Below, piece after piece: positions 9,169 through 18,321 of a stretch of 64,000 bases of DNA. The number at the start of each line of letters is the position of its first letter. Position 1 is the stretch's first letter. The translations under genes and the position numbers were made by a program. The DNA is from Porphyromonadaceae bacterium (GTDB lineage Bacteria; Bacteroidota; Bacteroidia; Bacteroidales; Dysgonomonadaceae), in contig JAJFTO010000017.1 of the NCBI GenBank assembly GCA_021372865.1, positions 124,001 through 188,000 of the forward strand. Reading direction: 5' to 3'. The notes under the pieces are model-generated. The model was not told the origin of the DNA and made no database searches. It saw only the letters and a program-made list of their open reading frames with translations.

Positions 9169-10428
9169 TCATCTCATTTTGAGTGTTGCCAGTGTCAGTA
9201 CAGCCAGAATCATTCCCACCAACCAGAAACGATTCACAATTTTTGGTTCTGCTAACGGGGCAAAAGGTTTCTGAATCAGTGCATCGATACTTCCGTCGCC
9301 TGGTTTCTGATAATGATGATGCAGCGGAGTCATCTTGAAGATACGTTTTCCTGTACCATATTTCTTCTTCGTATATTTGAAGTAGGTCACCTGCATAATC
9401 ACCGACAATGCCTCCACAAAGAATACACCACACAGGATCGGCAACAGCAACTCCTTATGGATGAGGACAGCAAACACGCCAATGATTCCCCCAAGTGTGA
9501 GGCTTCCTGTATCGCCCATAAACACCTGTGCCGGATAGGAATTATACCAGAGGAATCCCACGCAGGCACCCACAAAGGCCGAGGCGAATACCATCAGTTC
9601 ATCTCCGCCTGGAATATACATGATATTCAGATAGGAGGCGAAGTCAACACGTCCCGACACATAAGCCAGGATACCCAGTGCCACCCCGATGATGGCAGAG
9701 GAGCCCGACGTGAGCCCGTCCAACCCATCCGTCAGGTTGGCGCTATTGGACACGGCCGTCACAATGAGGATAACCACCAGAATAAAGACAATCCAGACAG
9801 CTTCGTCGGCAAAGTCGCCCATCCAGTCTACCAACCATTTATAGTCAAAGTTGTTATTCTTCAAAAAAGGGATGGTGGTACTGGTGGTTTTCACATCTTC
9901 GGTTTGATAGGTGACCTCTTCAATGACATTGTTCACCCGTATTTCCCTGTTTTCCCGTACCACGGCGTCGGGACTGAAATAGATGGTCAATCCCACAATA
10001 AGTCCCAGTCCGATCTGTGCCACAATTTTGAATTTTCCTTTCAGTCCTTCCTTGTCTTTTTTGAATACCTTGATATAATCGTCTGCGAAGCCGAGCATTC
10101 CCAGCCACAAAGTACTGACAAGCATCAGGATAATATAAATGTTTTCCAGCTTTCCAAAGAGAAGGATAGAAGAAACAATGGAGAGAATAATGATAATCCC
10201 TCCCATGGTGGGTGTGCCCCGTTTGCTGTACTGTCCTTCAAGGTCGAGATTACGAATGGTCTCTCCAATCTGTTTCTGTTGCAGTTTTCCAATAATTTTC
10301 TTTCCCGCCACCATGCCAATCAGCAGTGAAAAAATCACCGCCATGGCCGAACGGAACATTACGTACTGAAACATACCCGCTCCCGGGACATCAAGTTCAT
10401 CTAAATATTCAAAAAGATAATATAACAT
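9169..10428 (-). CDS. mraY: Phospho-MurNAc-pentapeptide transferase MraY
   Basis: Integral membrane enzyme that transfers phospho-MurNAc-pentapeptide to undecaprenyl phosphate to form lipid I. Signature motifs are [17 protein letters not shown] (Mg-binding aspartates), [12 protein letters not shown], and the histidine motif [14 protein letters not shown]. The 419-residue length exceeds the roughly 360 of E. coli because of a loop of about 60 residues after the fifth predicted helix (near [17 protein letters not shown]). Such an insertion is usual in Bacteroidetes MraY. It lies 29 bp downstream of murE. Confidence 0.96.
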   Translation of the reverse strand: MLYYLFEYLDELDVPGAGMFQYVMFRSAMAVIFSLLIGMVAGKKIIGKLQQKQIGETIRNLDLEGQYSKRGTPTMGGIIIILSIVSSILLFGKLENIYIILMLVSTLWLGMLGFADDYIKVFKKDKEGLKGKFKIVAQIGLGLIVGLTIYFSPDAVVRENREIRVNNVIEEVTYQTEDVKTTSTTIPFLKNNNFDYKWLVDWMGDFADEAVWIVFILVVILIVTAVSNSANLTDGLDGLTSGSSAIIGVALGILAYVSGRVDFASYLNIMYIPGGDELMVFASAFVGACVGFLWYNSYPAQVFMGDTGSLTLGGIIGVFAVLIHKELLLPILCGVFFVEALSVIMQVTYFKYTKKKYGTGKRIFKMTPLHHHYQKPGDGSIDALIQKPFAPLAEPKIVNRFWLVGMILAVLTLATLKMR

Positions 10429-10457
10429 ACATTCAATATTTTCGTTTCAGATCAGGC

Positions 10458-11918
10458 TTATTGTTGTGCTGTAAAAATCTTTTCCACCTCTTCACGGTCG
10501 TCAAAATGGTGCTTTACACCTTTTATTTCCTGATAGTCTTCATGTCCCTTTCCGGCGATAAGCACCACATCACCCGGTTGTGCCAGGGTACAGGCTGTTT
10601 TGATGGCTTCGCGCCGATCCACAATGGTGAGTACACTATTTTTCTGATCCTGCGTAAGTCCGTCGGCCATATCCTTCAGGATATCGACCGGCTCTTCAAA
10701 CCGGGGATTGTCGGAAGTAAATACGACTTTATCACTCAATTCCACAGCTTCACGTGCCATCAACGGACGCTTTGTCCTGTCGCGGTTACCGCCGCAACCC
10801 ACCACAGTGATGATTTGTCCCTTATTATTAAGCACTTCTTGAATCGCATTCAGTACGTTGTTCAGGGCATCGGGTGTATGGGCATAATCCACAATGGCAG
10901 TATATCCACGGGGTGAACGAAAGGTCTGAAAACGACCGGCTACCGGCGTTAACAGCGAAAGGATGCGAAGCACATCTTCTTTATCCAGTCCGAGCAGAAT
11001 GCCTGCGCCATATACGGCCAGCAGGTTATACACGTTAAATACGCCCACAAATTGTACGGAGAGTTCCCGGCCATTTATTTCAATATCTGTTCCATCGAAA
11101 TGCTTCTCAAAGATGCGAGCTTTATAATCGGCCATTCCTCTCACAGAGTAGAAAAATTTTCCGGCTTTGCAGTTTTGTAGCATGACGCCGCCATTTTTAT
11201 CGTCGGCATTGGTAAGTGCAAAGGCATTGGAAGGCAGATTATCGAAAAATGACTTCTTCACATTCCTGTATTCCAGCATATTCTTATGATAATCGAGATG
11301 ATCCTGTGTAAGATTGGTAAAAATTCCCCCTACAAAACGAAGTCCGTAGATCCGTTTCTGATGAATGGCATGAGAGCTTACTTCCATAAAGGCATGACCG
11401 CATCCGGCATCCACCATCTTTCGGAGGTAGCTGTTCAGTGTGATGGGGTCGACTGTGGTATGGGTTGTTTCATAACGATCCTCGTTCACGTAATTGGCCA
11501 CGGTGGAGAGCAGTCCGGCTGGATATCCCAGATGCCGGAACATTTTGTAGAGCAGGGTGGCAATTGTTGTTTTGCCGTTGGTACCGGTAACCCCCACCAG
11601 CTTAAGTTGTTCCGAAGGATTTCCGTACCACTCGGAGGCAATGAGTGCGAGGGCCACGGTGCTGTCTTCAACCTGTACATAGGTGACCCTTGAGAAATAC
11701 TCTTCAATCATCGGCTTGTCATACACCACCACAGCGACATCCTGTTCAATCGCTTTACTGATGTACGCATGGCCGTCGGTAAAGATTCCTTCCACCGCGA
11801 TAAAAAGAGAGCCCTGCGACACAGTGCGTGAGTCAGAAGTAATGGCAGTCACCTCTACATCTTCATTACCGCGAATGGCAATGACTTGACATTTTTCTAT
11901 TAATTTTTTCAGTTTCAT
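10458..11918 (-). CDS. murE: UDP-MurNAc-tripeptide synthetase MurE, meso-DAP type
   Basis: Adds the third stem-peptide residue to UDP-MurNAc-L-Ala-D-Glu. The P-loop VTGTNGKTTIATLLYKM, NLTQDHLDYHKNM and VDYAHTPDALNNVL are present. The DNPR motif at residues 403-406 marks meso-diaminopimelate specificity rather than lysine, so the peptidoglycan is predicted to be DAP type. At 486 residues the length is normal. Only 3 bp separate its ATG from the ftsI stop. murF, which normally follows murE in many phyla, is absent here. Confidence 0.96.
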   Translation of the reverse strand: MKLKKLIEKCQVIAIRGNEDVEVTAITSDSRTVSQGSLFIAVEGIFTDGHAYISKAIEQDVAVVVYDKPMIEEYFSRVTYVQVEDSTVALALIASEWYGNPSEQLKLVGVTGTNGKTTIATLLYKMFRHLGYPAGLLSTVANYVNEDRYETTHTTVDPITLNSYLRKMVDAGCGHAFMEVSSHAIHQKRIYGLRFVGGIFTNLTQDHLDYHKNMLEYRNVKKSFFDNLPSNAFALTNADDKNGGVMLQNCKAGKFFYSVRGMADYKARIFEKHFDGTDIEINGRELSVQFVGVFNVYNLLAVYGAGILLGLDKEDVLRILSLLTPVAGRFQTFRSPRGYTAIVDYAHTPDALNNVLNAIQEVLNNKGQIITVVGCGGNRDRTKRPLMAREAVELSDKVVFTSDNPRFEEPVDILKDMADGLTQDQKNSVLTIVDRREAIKTACTLAQPGDVVLIAGKGHEDYQEIKGVKHHFDDREEVEKIFTAQQ

Positions 11919-11921
11919 ACG

Positions 11922-14120
11922 CTATTGCAATGTGATGGTGATAGTGGTTCCTTTTATCAGTTTCTGGCCAGGTGTGAATGATTGGGATATAACCTTTCCT
12001 GCGCCAGTAAGGTTTGTCCTGAGTCCCATTTTCTCCAGCAGGTATACGGCATCTCGTGCACCCATTCCACGGACGTCGGGAATCAACGATTTGCTTAACG
12101 CTATGGCACTGGAATGATATACCAGGCTATCCTGCGTCATCTTTACCCAATCGATTCCTTTACCCGGTTCATTGGCAGGATAATGCAACAAAGTCAGTAG
12201 GGTCTGGCTCTGTTTCCAGTTACCATTCTTTAAAACTGGGTTTTTCTGAAGGATGGAGTCGGTTTTGCAATCCGCCACGGTGAGTTGCACTTTTCGCACA
12301 TAGGTCTGTTCAGCAATATTTTTGAATACCATGCCGGCCATACCCCCACCTGAGGGGACCCCTTTTGGTTTTCTCAGACCCACAAAGATAGTGTACATCG
12401 GTTTATCCGCCGGAAAATACCCGCAAAATGAAACATAATAGTCGCTGTACCCTCCACCCGAAGCTATCTGTGCGGTACCTGTCTTTCCCGCTATGGGGAA
12501 ATAATCTGAATCCACTACCTTGGCTGTTCCTTCTTCGACAACATCCACCAGCATCTCTTGTATCTGTTTTAGCGTGGTATCCTTACACATCATAGGGTTG
12601 ACTACTTCCGCCTCCATCTCTTTGAGTACTTTTCCATCTTTCACAAACCGTTTGGCTATAAATGGCTTGATCATATTTCCACCATTGGCAATACCATTAT
12701 AAAACATCAGCATATAAATGGGAGGGATTTTTGTCTCATAGCCAAAGGACATCCAGGGAAGTGTGGTTTTGGACCAATAGTTCGTTTTATCGTTTGGGAA
12801 GCGGATGGAAGAAGTACCTTCTATACCGTGAAGCGGCACGTCCCACTTCAGTTGTTTTCTCAGGCCGATCCGATCGATGCCTTCCACATATTTGGTGGGG
12901 TTGTTTTCGTAACCCTTCAGTACGATTTTGCTCATTACCACGTTGGATGAGATGGCAATGCCTTCTGCAACTGTGAGATAGCCTCTATTCTGGCCTCTTC
13001 GCCAATAATGATCGCGTACCCATCTTTTGTTGTATTGAAAAAGGCCGTTACCTACGTAGAAGGAATCGGTGGGTGTCACCACGCCATCATCGAGCGCCAC
13101 CATGGCCGTCACCGTCTTAAAGGTGGATCCCGGCTCGTTCATATATGAAAATGCATTGGGATTTCCTTCGGCGTAATCGCCATTACTCAAACGGTCGAGG
13201 TTTACAATACCCTTGATCTCTCCGCTCTGAACCTCCATGACGATGGCCGTACCTGATTCGGCTTCTGTCTCCACAAGCTTATCCCGCAGAGAACGTTCTG
13301 CGATATCCTGAATGTCTGCATCGAGGGTTGTGACAATATCCCATCCCTCTTCCGCAGGTTTTTCCACGACATCCATCCACTTTCCCTGTATCTTTTGCCT
13401 GAACTTTACACCCGGCACGCCGCTTAAAAGAGAATCATATTTCAGTTCCAGTCCGCTGGCACCTCCTTTCTCCAGATCCTTGAAGACATTTCCGACTGTT
13501 CGGGTGGCCAGATTCCCGAAAGGTTTTTTGCGTGCATTCCGTTCTTCAGCAATCAAACCGCTTCGGTTTGAGCGTTGGTTCCAGAAGGGAAAAGTGCGTA
13601 TTTCCTTCAGATCGACATAAGAGATATCCCGTCTCAGTATCTTCACGTAACGGGAACGAACGGATACTTTTTTGTCGGATCCCCTGGCTTCATATTCACG
13701 CCTTTGTCGCTCTTCTTTCTCTCGCATTTTCCATCCGCTCATAATCAAATTTTTGTACTGTGCGGCCGAACGGTCGGGAAACTTTTTGGAAAGTGCCACG
13801 GCAAGGTCACCCACGTATTTCGCAAGGGTGTCTTTCTCCATGCCGTCTGCCCAAAAGTCCATGTAAATGCTGTAAAGTGGTTCCGTAGTTGCAAGAAGCC
13901 GGCCGTCGTAAGTATAAATATTTCCCCGTTTGGGCAGGATTACACGGTCCCTGATGACTGTTTCTTTTTCACCTACCTCCCGCCATTTCTTCCCTTCCGT
14001 AGTAAACACAATTCTGGCAGCCGAAAAAATGATCATCACGGCAAAAAGCATCAGGAGCGTGACGATCAGGCCATACCGTCCCAAAGCACCATTTTTGTCT
14101 TTTCTGTTTTCTTTCTGCAT
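11922..14120 (-). CDS. ftsI: Septal transpeptidase FtsI (PBP3-like) with C-terminal PASTA domain
   Basis: Class B penicillin-binding protein that crosslinks septal peptidoglycan. An N-terminal membrane helix (IVTLLMLFAVMIIFSAARIV) is followed by a dimerisation region and the transpeptidase domain with the SxxK nucleophile at S332 (STFK), the SSN motif (AISSNVVMSK) and KTG (AGKTGTAQIASGGG). The last 60 residues (LIPDVRGMGARDAVYLLEKM onward) form one PASTA domain, a fold that senses peptidoglycan or lipid II. The 732-residue length is explained by that addition. PASTA on FtsI is common in Bacteroidetes and in Gram-positive SpoVD/PBP2x, but absent from E. coli. Confidence 0.94.
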   Translation of the reverse strand: MQKENRKDKNGALGRYGLIVTLLMLFAVMIIFSAARIVFTTEGKKWREVGEKETVIRDRVILPKRGNIYTYDGRLLATTEPLYSIYMDFWADGMEKDTLAKYVGDLAVALSKKFPDRSAAQYKNLIMSGWKMREKEERQRREYEARGSDKKVSVRSRYVKILRRDISYVDLKEIRTFPFWNQRSNRSGLIAEERNARKKPFGNLATRTVGNVFKDLEKGGASGLELKYDSLLSGVPGVKFRQKIQGKWMDVVEKPAEEGWDIVTTLDADIQDIAERSLRDKLVETEAESGTAIVMEVQSGEIKGIVNLDRLSNGDYAEGNPNAFSYMNEPGSTFKTVTAMVALDDGVVTPTDSFYVGNGLFQYNKRWVRDHYWRRGQNRGYLTVAEGIAISSNVVMSKIVLKGYENNPTKYVEGIDRIGLRKQLKWDVPLHGIEGTSSIRFPNDKTNYWSKTTLPWMSFGYETKIPPIYMLMFYNGIANGGNMIKPFIAKRFVKDGKVLKEMEAEVVNPMMCKDTTLKQIQEMLVDVVEEGTAKVVDSDYFPIAGKTGTAQIASGGGYSDYYVSFCGYFPADKPMYTIFVGLRKPKGVPSGGGMAGMVFKNIAEQTYVRKVQLTVADCKTDSILQKNPVLKNGNWKQSQTLLTLLHYPANEPGKGIDWVKMTQDSLVYHSSAIALSKSLIPDVRGMGARDAVYLLEKMGLRTNLTGAGKVISQSFTPGQKLIKGTTITITLQ

Positions 14121-14166
14121 TTCTTACCAGGACCAAGCTAAAATACCCCTGTAGGATATTTACATG

Positions 14167-14511
14167 TCAATCTTTCTCTTTTTTATTGAGATAATAATTC
14201 GGTTCACCAGTGACTTTCAATTCCAGTCCTGCTTCCATCACCCGTCGTTCTATCTCTCCCTGCCTGCTTGCTTCGGTCAGACTGGAAGAGATGGTGAGCG
14301 ACTCATATTTTGCGTCTTTCAGCACCTGTTCGAGACGTTCAATCTCCGACATTCTCTGCAGCACCTTATAGCGATGTCCGATAAATAAAAGCATAATCAA
14401 CACAATCGAGACAATGAATCGCATGTTTCTGAGGAAGTAGTTCTCGGTGAGAACACTTCCTCCAAAAACATGGACAAACGATTTGCGTATGTTATCGAAC
14501 TTCAGTTTCAT
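14167..14511 (-). CDS. FtsL-like septal protein
   Basis: A 114-residue bitopic protein between rsmH and ftsI, where FtsL sits in other phyla. It has a short cytoplasmic N-terminus, one membrane helix (MRFIVSIVLIMLLFIGHRY) and a periplasmic coiled-coil-like segment (MSEIERLEQVLKDAKYESL), the FtsL topology. FtsL would pair with FtsQ and a FtsB partner to activate FtsW-FtsI. Sequence conservation in this family is too low to prove identity by eye, so the call rests on position, size and topology. Confidence 0.75.
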   Translation of the reverse strand: MKLKFDNIRKSFVHVFGGSVLTENYFLRNMRFIVSIVLIMLLFIGHRYKVLQRMSEIERLEQVLKDAKYESLTISSSLTEASRQGEIERRVMEAGLELKVTGEPNYYLNKKEKD

Positions 14512-14519
14512 TTTTCAAA

Positions 14520-14601
14520 GCGTTCAGCTGTCAGCGTTCAGCGATCAGCTCTTTTGGGAGCGGGCTTTGGGCTTTCAGCAGTATGGATTTTAGCGTTCAG
14601 C
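14520..14601. repeat. Short GCGTTCAGC repeats between rsmH and ftsL-like gene
   Basis: The 97-bp gap contains the 9-mer GCGTTCAGC three times, at 14520, 14534 and 14593, with related CAGCGATCAGC and TTTCAGCAG variants between. No coding potential or clear hairpin terminator was seen. Confidence 0.5.
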
Positions 14602-14608
14602 TCTCTGC

Positions 14609-15532
14609 TTATTTCTTTTTCTCGGCAATGCGCAGCTTGGCACTTCGCGACCGAGGATTTTCTTGTTGTTCCTCCTCTGCAGGCACAATCACTTTGCGGC
14701 TGACTTGTTCGAAAGGAGTCTCCACGTTACCGTAAAAATCCTTGATCAAAGTTCCCTCAAAGTTGCCTGTCTTGAAAAAGTTCTTTACCAGTCGGTCTTC
14801 CAGCGAATGATAGGATATGACGCTCAAGCGTCCCCCCGGTTTCAACACCAGCAGAGCCTGTGTAAGCATCTCAGTAAGCGCCTCCATTTCGCCATTCACC
14901 TCAATACGCAATGCCTGAAAAGCCTGTGCCAGTATCTTCTTCTCCCGGTCTTTGAAAGCGAAAGGTTCCAGAATAGCGAGCAGGTCGTTTGTCGATGCTA
15001 TTTTCTTTGTCTGACGATATGTTACTATTGAGGACGCGATCTTGTGGGCATTCTTTAGTTCACCATATTTCAGGAAGAGGTCGCGTAGTTTTTCTTTCGG
15101 ATATTCATTCAGAATATCCGCAGCACTTTTCGGTGCGCGGCGATTCATACGCATATCCAGCTCTCCTTCAAAGCGAAATGAAAAACCCCGTCCGGCATCG
15201 TCGAAGTGATGTGACGAGACGCCCAAATCGGCAAGTACCCCGTCCACCTCATCCACACCGAGATAACGCAGATAATTCTTCAGAAACCGGAAATTACTTC
15301 TTACGAATGTGAAACGGGAATCGTCAATTGCATTCAGTATTGCATCTTCATCCTGATCAAAGGCAATGAGACGCCCGTCATTGTTCAATCGGCGCAGAAT
15401 CTCACGGGCATGGCCACCTCCTCCAAAAGTGACATCTACATACACGCCGGAGGGACGGATATCCAACCCTTCTATGCTTTCATTAAGCAAAGCAGGTACA
15501 TGATATGCCATCTGACTGCCGTTATTTACCAT
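14609..15532 (-). CDS. rsmH: 16S rRNA (cytosine1402-N4)-methyltransferase RsmH
   Basis: SAM-dependent enzyme that methylates N4 of C1402 in 16S rRNA. The SAM-binding motif YVDVTFGGGGHAREIL, the YHVPALLNES start region, GVLADLGVSSHHFDD and the C-terminal VISYHSLEDRLVKNFFK are all present in 307 residues. It is the second dcw gene, 10 bp downstream of mraZ. The partner enzyme RsmI, which adds the 2'-O-methyl to the same nucleotide, is encoded at 38.5 kb in this window. The ATG at 15532 was kept, though Met8 (MAYHVPALL) is an alternative. Confidence 0.97.
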   Translation of the reverse strand: MVNNGSQMAYHVPALLNESIEGLDIRPSGVYVDVTFGGGGHAREILRRLNNDGRLIAFDQDEDAILNAIDDSRFTFVRSNFRFLKNYLRYLGVDEVDGVLADLGVSSHHFDDAGRGFSFRFEGELDMRMNRRAPKSAADILNEYPKEKLRDLFLKYGELKNAHKIASSIVTYRQTKKIASTNDLLAILEPFAFKDREKKILAQAFQALRIEVNGEMEALTEMLTQALLVLKPGGRLSVISYHSLEDRLVKNFFKTGNFEGTLIKDFYGNVETPFEQVSRKVIVPAEEEQQENPRSRSAKLRIAEKKK

Positions 15533-15542
15533 AACCTAAAAA

Positions 15543-15995
15543 TTAAGGGAAGTGCGCCATCAACTGCTGTAAGGCAGAAGAAAATTCCTCGGGATCGAGC
15601 AGGGGCTTTTCCAGTCTCTCTTTTGCCCAAATCTCGATGGTTTCATCCACCCCAAGAAAACGGACATCCGAATCGATCGAAACCATTTGCAGATAACGTT
15701 TTGGTATAAGTATTCGTCCGCTCGAATCCATCTCTAGCCTTTCTGCATCCAAAACAAACTGACGAAAGACTTGTTGTTGTTCCCGGTTCCATTTATTCAA
15801 ACGGCCTCTAAGTGTCTCGATCTCTTTCTCCCAAACACTTCCCGGATATAGCACAAGACAATCCTGAAAAATATCTTTCCGAAGCACTAAAAATTCTTCA
15901 CCTTCGCACTGCAATCGCTTACGAAAAATTGCCGGCACAAAAATCCTTCCTTTCGTATCGGCTCTGGCTTCCATATTTCCCAGAAACTGTAACAT
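15543..15995 (-). CDS. mraZ: Transcriptional regulator MraZ
   Basis: Ring-forming DNA-binding protein of the AbrB-like superfamily that controls dcw genes in other bacteria. It has the two characteristic repeats, each with a D-x-K/S-GR motif: ADTKGRIFVPAIFRKRL and DSSGRILIPKRYLQM. The ATG at 15995 (MLQFLGNMEARADTKGR) matches the usual family N-terminus; an upstream in-frame ATG at 16025 would add ten residues (MVYPIEIDRE) and cannot be excluded. It is the first gene of the cluster. GTGG repeats upstream may be its own binding site. Confidence 0.93.
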   Translation of the reverse strand: MLQFLGNMEARADTKGRIFVPAIFRKRLQCEGEEFLVLRKDIFQDCLVLYPGSVWEKEIETLRGRLNKWNREQQQVFRQFVLDAERLEMDSSGRILIPKRYLQMVSIDSDVRFLGVDETIEIWAKERLEKPLLDPEEFSSALQQLMAHFP

Positions 15996-16050
15996 TTCTC
16001 TATCAATTTCAATCGGATAGACCATTCACGATGTAAAAGTACAAAATAAA

Positions 16051-16072
16051 CCACTTTTCCCCACATTTCCAC
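16051..16072 (-). promoter_or_regulatory. Candidate MraZ box upstream of mraZ
   Basis: On the minus strand three GTGG elements are spaced 8 and 10 bp apart (plus-strand CCAC at 16051, 16061 and 16069). MraZ in E. coli and Mycoplasma binds direct TGGG-type repeats about 10 bp apart upstream of its own gene. An imperfect -7-like TTATTTTG follows on the minus strand before the mraZ start. The identification is by pattern and position only. Confidence 0.4.
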
Positions 16073-16228
16073 ACAATATTTTACAAAAAAGTTATCAACA
16101 GGCAAAAACAGAAACATATAGCATTGATATAATGAACATTATAAATATAAAAAATAATTATTTTGCTAAAATTCTGATCTTAAATGAAGAAATTTGACCG
16201 ATTTATCCTGTTCATACATGAATTTTTG

Positions 16229-16236
16229 TACATTTG
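16229..16236 (+). promoter_or_regulatory. Predicted -7 element for the glsA-like gene
   Basis: TACATTTG followed by C matches TAnnTTTG and lies 29 bp before the ATG at 16265. Its position downstream of the longer in-frame start at 16184 argues for the internal ATG. Confidence 0.55.
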
Positions 16237-16264
16237 CGCCGTATTAGAAGTAGAGGAAGGCACT

Positions 16265-17089
16265 ATGAACCAAGAAAATGGATTCAGGATTGATGTGGAT
16301 AATATTTTAAAAGCCAAGGCATCAAAATATTACCACAAGATTCCCCGGTTTTTGATAAATTACCTCAAGCGAACACTGCACCAGGATGATATCAACGGAA
16401 TTCTTTCCCGAAACAGGGATGTGGAGGGGGTTGAGTTCATGCGTGCGCTGGTTGACAAAGAGTTCAATTTGCAACTTCATATCCACGGTGAAGCGAATAT
16501 TCCCGAACAGGGGAAATTCACTTTCGTTTCCAATCACCCCCTTGGCGGGCTTGATGGGATTTGTCTTTCCGCCTATCTTGGGAAAAAATTCAACGGACAG
16601 ATCAAGTATCTGGTAAACGACGTCCTTTATTTCATTGATCCGCTGAAACCAATCTTTGTGCCAATTAACAAGTATGGAGCACAGGCCAAAGAATCAGCAA
16701 AAGCCATTAATGAGGCCTATGCTTCCGGGAATCAAATCATTACATTCCCAGCAGGATTGTGTTCCCGCAAAATAAAAGGGAAGATCATCGATCTGGAATG
16801 GATGAAAAACTTTATCATCAAGTCGGTAGAGTATCAAAGAGACATCATACCCGTACATTTTGAAGGCAGGAATTCCAATTTCTTTTACAACTTCGCAAAT
16901 ATTCGCAAAGCATCCGGGATGAAATTCAATATTGAATTAATCTGGTTGCCCGACGAGATGTTTAAAAACAGCCATCGCGAATTCACCATCACGTTTGGTA
17001 AACCCATCTCCTGGCAGACATTCAACAAATCGAAAACACCGCAGGAGTGGGCACAATATGTAAAAAATGTGGTTTATACGTTGAAATGA
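16265..17089 (+). CDS. PlsC-like acyltransferase, probable glycine lipid O-acyltransferase GlsA
   Basis: Member of the lysophospholipid acyltransferase (PlsC) superfamily. The HxxxxD-type catalytic motif appears as NHPLGGLDG (about residues 93-101), followed by the substrate-binding segment FPAGLCSRKIKG. The gene directly precedes a GNAT-like acyltransferase. In Bacteroides such a pair (GlsB N-acyltransferase and GlsA O-acyltransferase) makes N-acyl-3-acyloxyacyl glycine lipids; here the O-acyltransferase comes first. In other phyla the related OlsA makes ornithine lipids. The start was set at the ATG at 16265, which has GAGGAAGG eight bases upstream, not at 16184. The exact acceptor is inference from pairing. 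Confidence 0.85.
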   Translation: MNQENGFRIDVDNILKAKASKYYHKIPRFLINYLKRTLHQDDINGILSRNRDVEGVEFMRALVDKEFNLQLHIHGEANIPEQGKFTFVSNHPLGGLDGICLSAYLGKKFNGQIKYLVNDVLYFIDPLKPIFVPINKYGAQAKESAKAINEAYASGNQIITFPAGLCSRKIKGKIIDLEWMKNFIIKSVEYQRDIIPVHFEGRNSNFFYNFANIRKASGMKFNIELIWLPDEMFKNSHREFTITFGKPISWQTFNKSKTPQEWAQYVKNVVYTLK

Positions 17090-17113
17090 TGTTTATCTTC
17101 AAACGATAAAAGA

Positions 17114-18109
17114 ATGGAAAAGATTATTGAACCGGTATCGAAAGAACTGATAAAAAGCGAACTGACGGTGCAGAAAAGAGTGAGAAGCACCAACAAGGCC
17201 AACAATGAAATTTATGTTTTTACAGCCCACGATTCTCCCAATCTGATGCGAGAGGTGGGTCGCCTGCGCGAAATAGCATTCCGTCACTATGGTGGTGGCA
17301 CGGGACTCGAAGCCGATATCGATAAATATGACACAATGGAGATCCCCTACAGACAGCTGATTGTATGGGATCCCGAAAACGAAGAAATTTTGGGAGGGTA
17401 TCGTTTTATTTACGGCTCCGATGTGGAGTTCGACGAGCAGGGAAAACCAAAACTTGCAACAGCCCACCTGTTAAATTTTTCACAGGAATTCATCAATGAA
17501 TATCTGCCCAGCACGGTGGAACTGGGGCGTTCTTTTGTATCCCTTGAGTATCAGTCGACCCTGCTGGGCAGAAAAGGAATTTTTGCACTCGACAATCTGT
17601 GGGATGGATTGGGAGCCCTTACCGTCATTGATCCCGATATCCGGTATTTCTTTGGCAAGGTAACCATGTATGGTACCTACAACAAGGATGCCCGCAATAT
17701 GATTCTCTATTTCCTAAACAAACATTTCCCCGACGAAAAAAAGATGGTTACACCCATCGAACCGCTTGAGACAGGGGCCAATATGGAAAAAATGCAACAT
17801 CTTTTCCACGGTCGCAGTTTTAAGGAAGACTATAAAATTCTCAACCGGGAAGTACGTGCACTGGGATATAACATTCCGCCATTGATCAATGCGTATATGA
17901 GCCTGTCGCCTACCATGCGGTTCTTCGGTACCGCCATCAACGATGAATTCGGACAGGTTGAAGAGTCGGGTATCCTCATCGAGATAGACCAGATTCTTGA
18001 AGAGAAGCGGGCACGTCATATCGAGACCTATTTAAAAAGCAAACCCAGCAAGCGTTTTCTTATAAGACTCAGAAGGTTAATCTCCACAAAAGTAAAAGCA
18101 AGAAGATGA
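17114..18109 (+). CDS. GNAT/hemolysin-like N-acyltransferase, probable GlsB
   Basis: A 331-residue protein of the hemolysin/OlsB-like acyltransferase family, which attaches a hydroxy fatty acid to an amino acid. Visible motifs are LREIAFRHYGGGTG, the family segment EILGGYRFIYG and VELGRSFVSLEYQ (conserved E-x-GRS-F-V), then a C-terminal extension ending in basic residues that may bind the membrane. It starts 24 bp after the PlsC-like gene. In Bacteroides the homologous pair makes glycine lipids needed for stress tolerance; ornithine lipid synthesis is the alternative. No terminator was seen at its end. Confidence 0.85.
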   Translation: MEKIIEPVSKELIKSELTVQKRVRSTNKANNEIYVFTAHDSPNLMREVGRLREIAFRHYGGGTGLEADIDKYDTMEIPYRQLIVWDPENEEILGGYRFIYGSDVEFDEQGKPKLATAHLLNFSQEFINEYLPSTVELGRSFVSLEYQSTLLGRKGIFALDNLWDGLGALTVIDPDIRYFFGKVTMYGTYNKDARNMILYFLNKHFPDEKKMVTPIEPLETGANMEKMQHLFHGRSFKEDYKILNREVRALGYNIPPLINAYMSLSPTMRFFGTAINDEFGQVEESGILIEIDQILEEKRARHIETYLKSKPSKRFLIRLRRLISTKVKARR

Positions 18110-18253
18110 CCGTTCCCGGGACCAAAACAGAAAGGAAGAAATAAAAGTATATATCTGTCGAATTTTAACTTTTCGCTTCTGATAAAATGCTTTTTTTAAT
18201 CAGATTGAAACTTTTTGTAACTAATTGACAATACATTTTTTAACTCCCCGAAA

Positions 18254-18267
18254 TGCAATCGTTTGCA
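18254..18267. promoter_or_regulatory. Candidate LacI-family operator upstream of susC
   Basis: The 14-mer TGCAATCGTTTGCA is a near-perfect palindrome around a central CG (six of seven pairs), the usual architecture of LacI-family operators. Its reverse complement shares TGCAAACGA-TGCA with a site at 34041-34054 upstream of the transporter gene. The centre lies about 61 bp before the -7 box, a position more usual for an activator than a repressor. The presumed binder is the LacI regulator at 34325-35344. Confidence 0.5.
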
Positions 18268-18321
18268 CGACCAAACGGGGTTAATTACGCCTTTTCCAGC
18301 GTCATACCATTTTTGATATTC

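Noticed and set aside
9313-10329. Long plus-strand open frame (338 codons) opposite mraY
   Set aside because: It lies fully antisense to a clear mraY gene, is rich in His and Gln without domains, and arises from the codon bias of the real gene.
16184-16264. Longer start for the PlsC-like acyltransferase
   Set aside because: A consensus -7 element lies inside this stretch, and the ATG at 16265 has a good ribosome binding site and matches the expected start.
18260-18277. CGTTTG-N6-CAAACG as the main operator of the starch operon
   Set aside because: It is a clean inverted repeat, but the overlapping TGCAATCGTTTGCA is shared with the transporter promoter and fits LacI architecture better; kept only as a secondary possibility.
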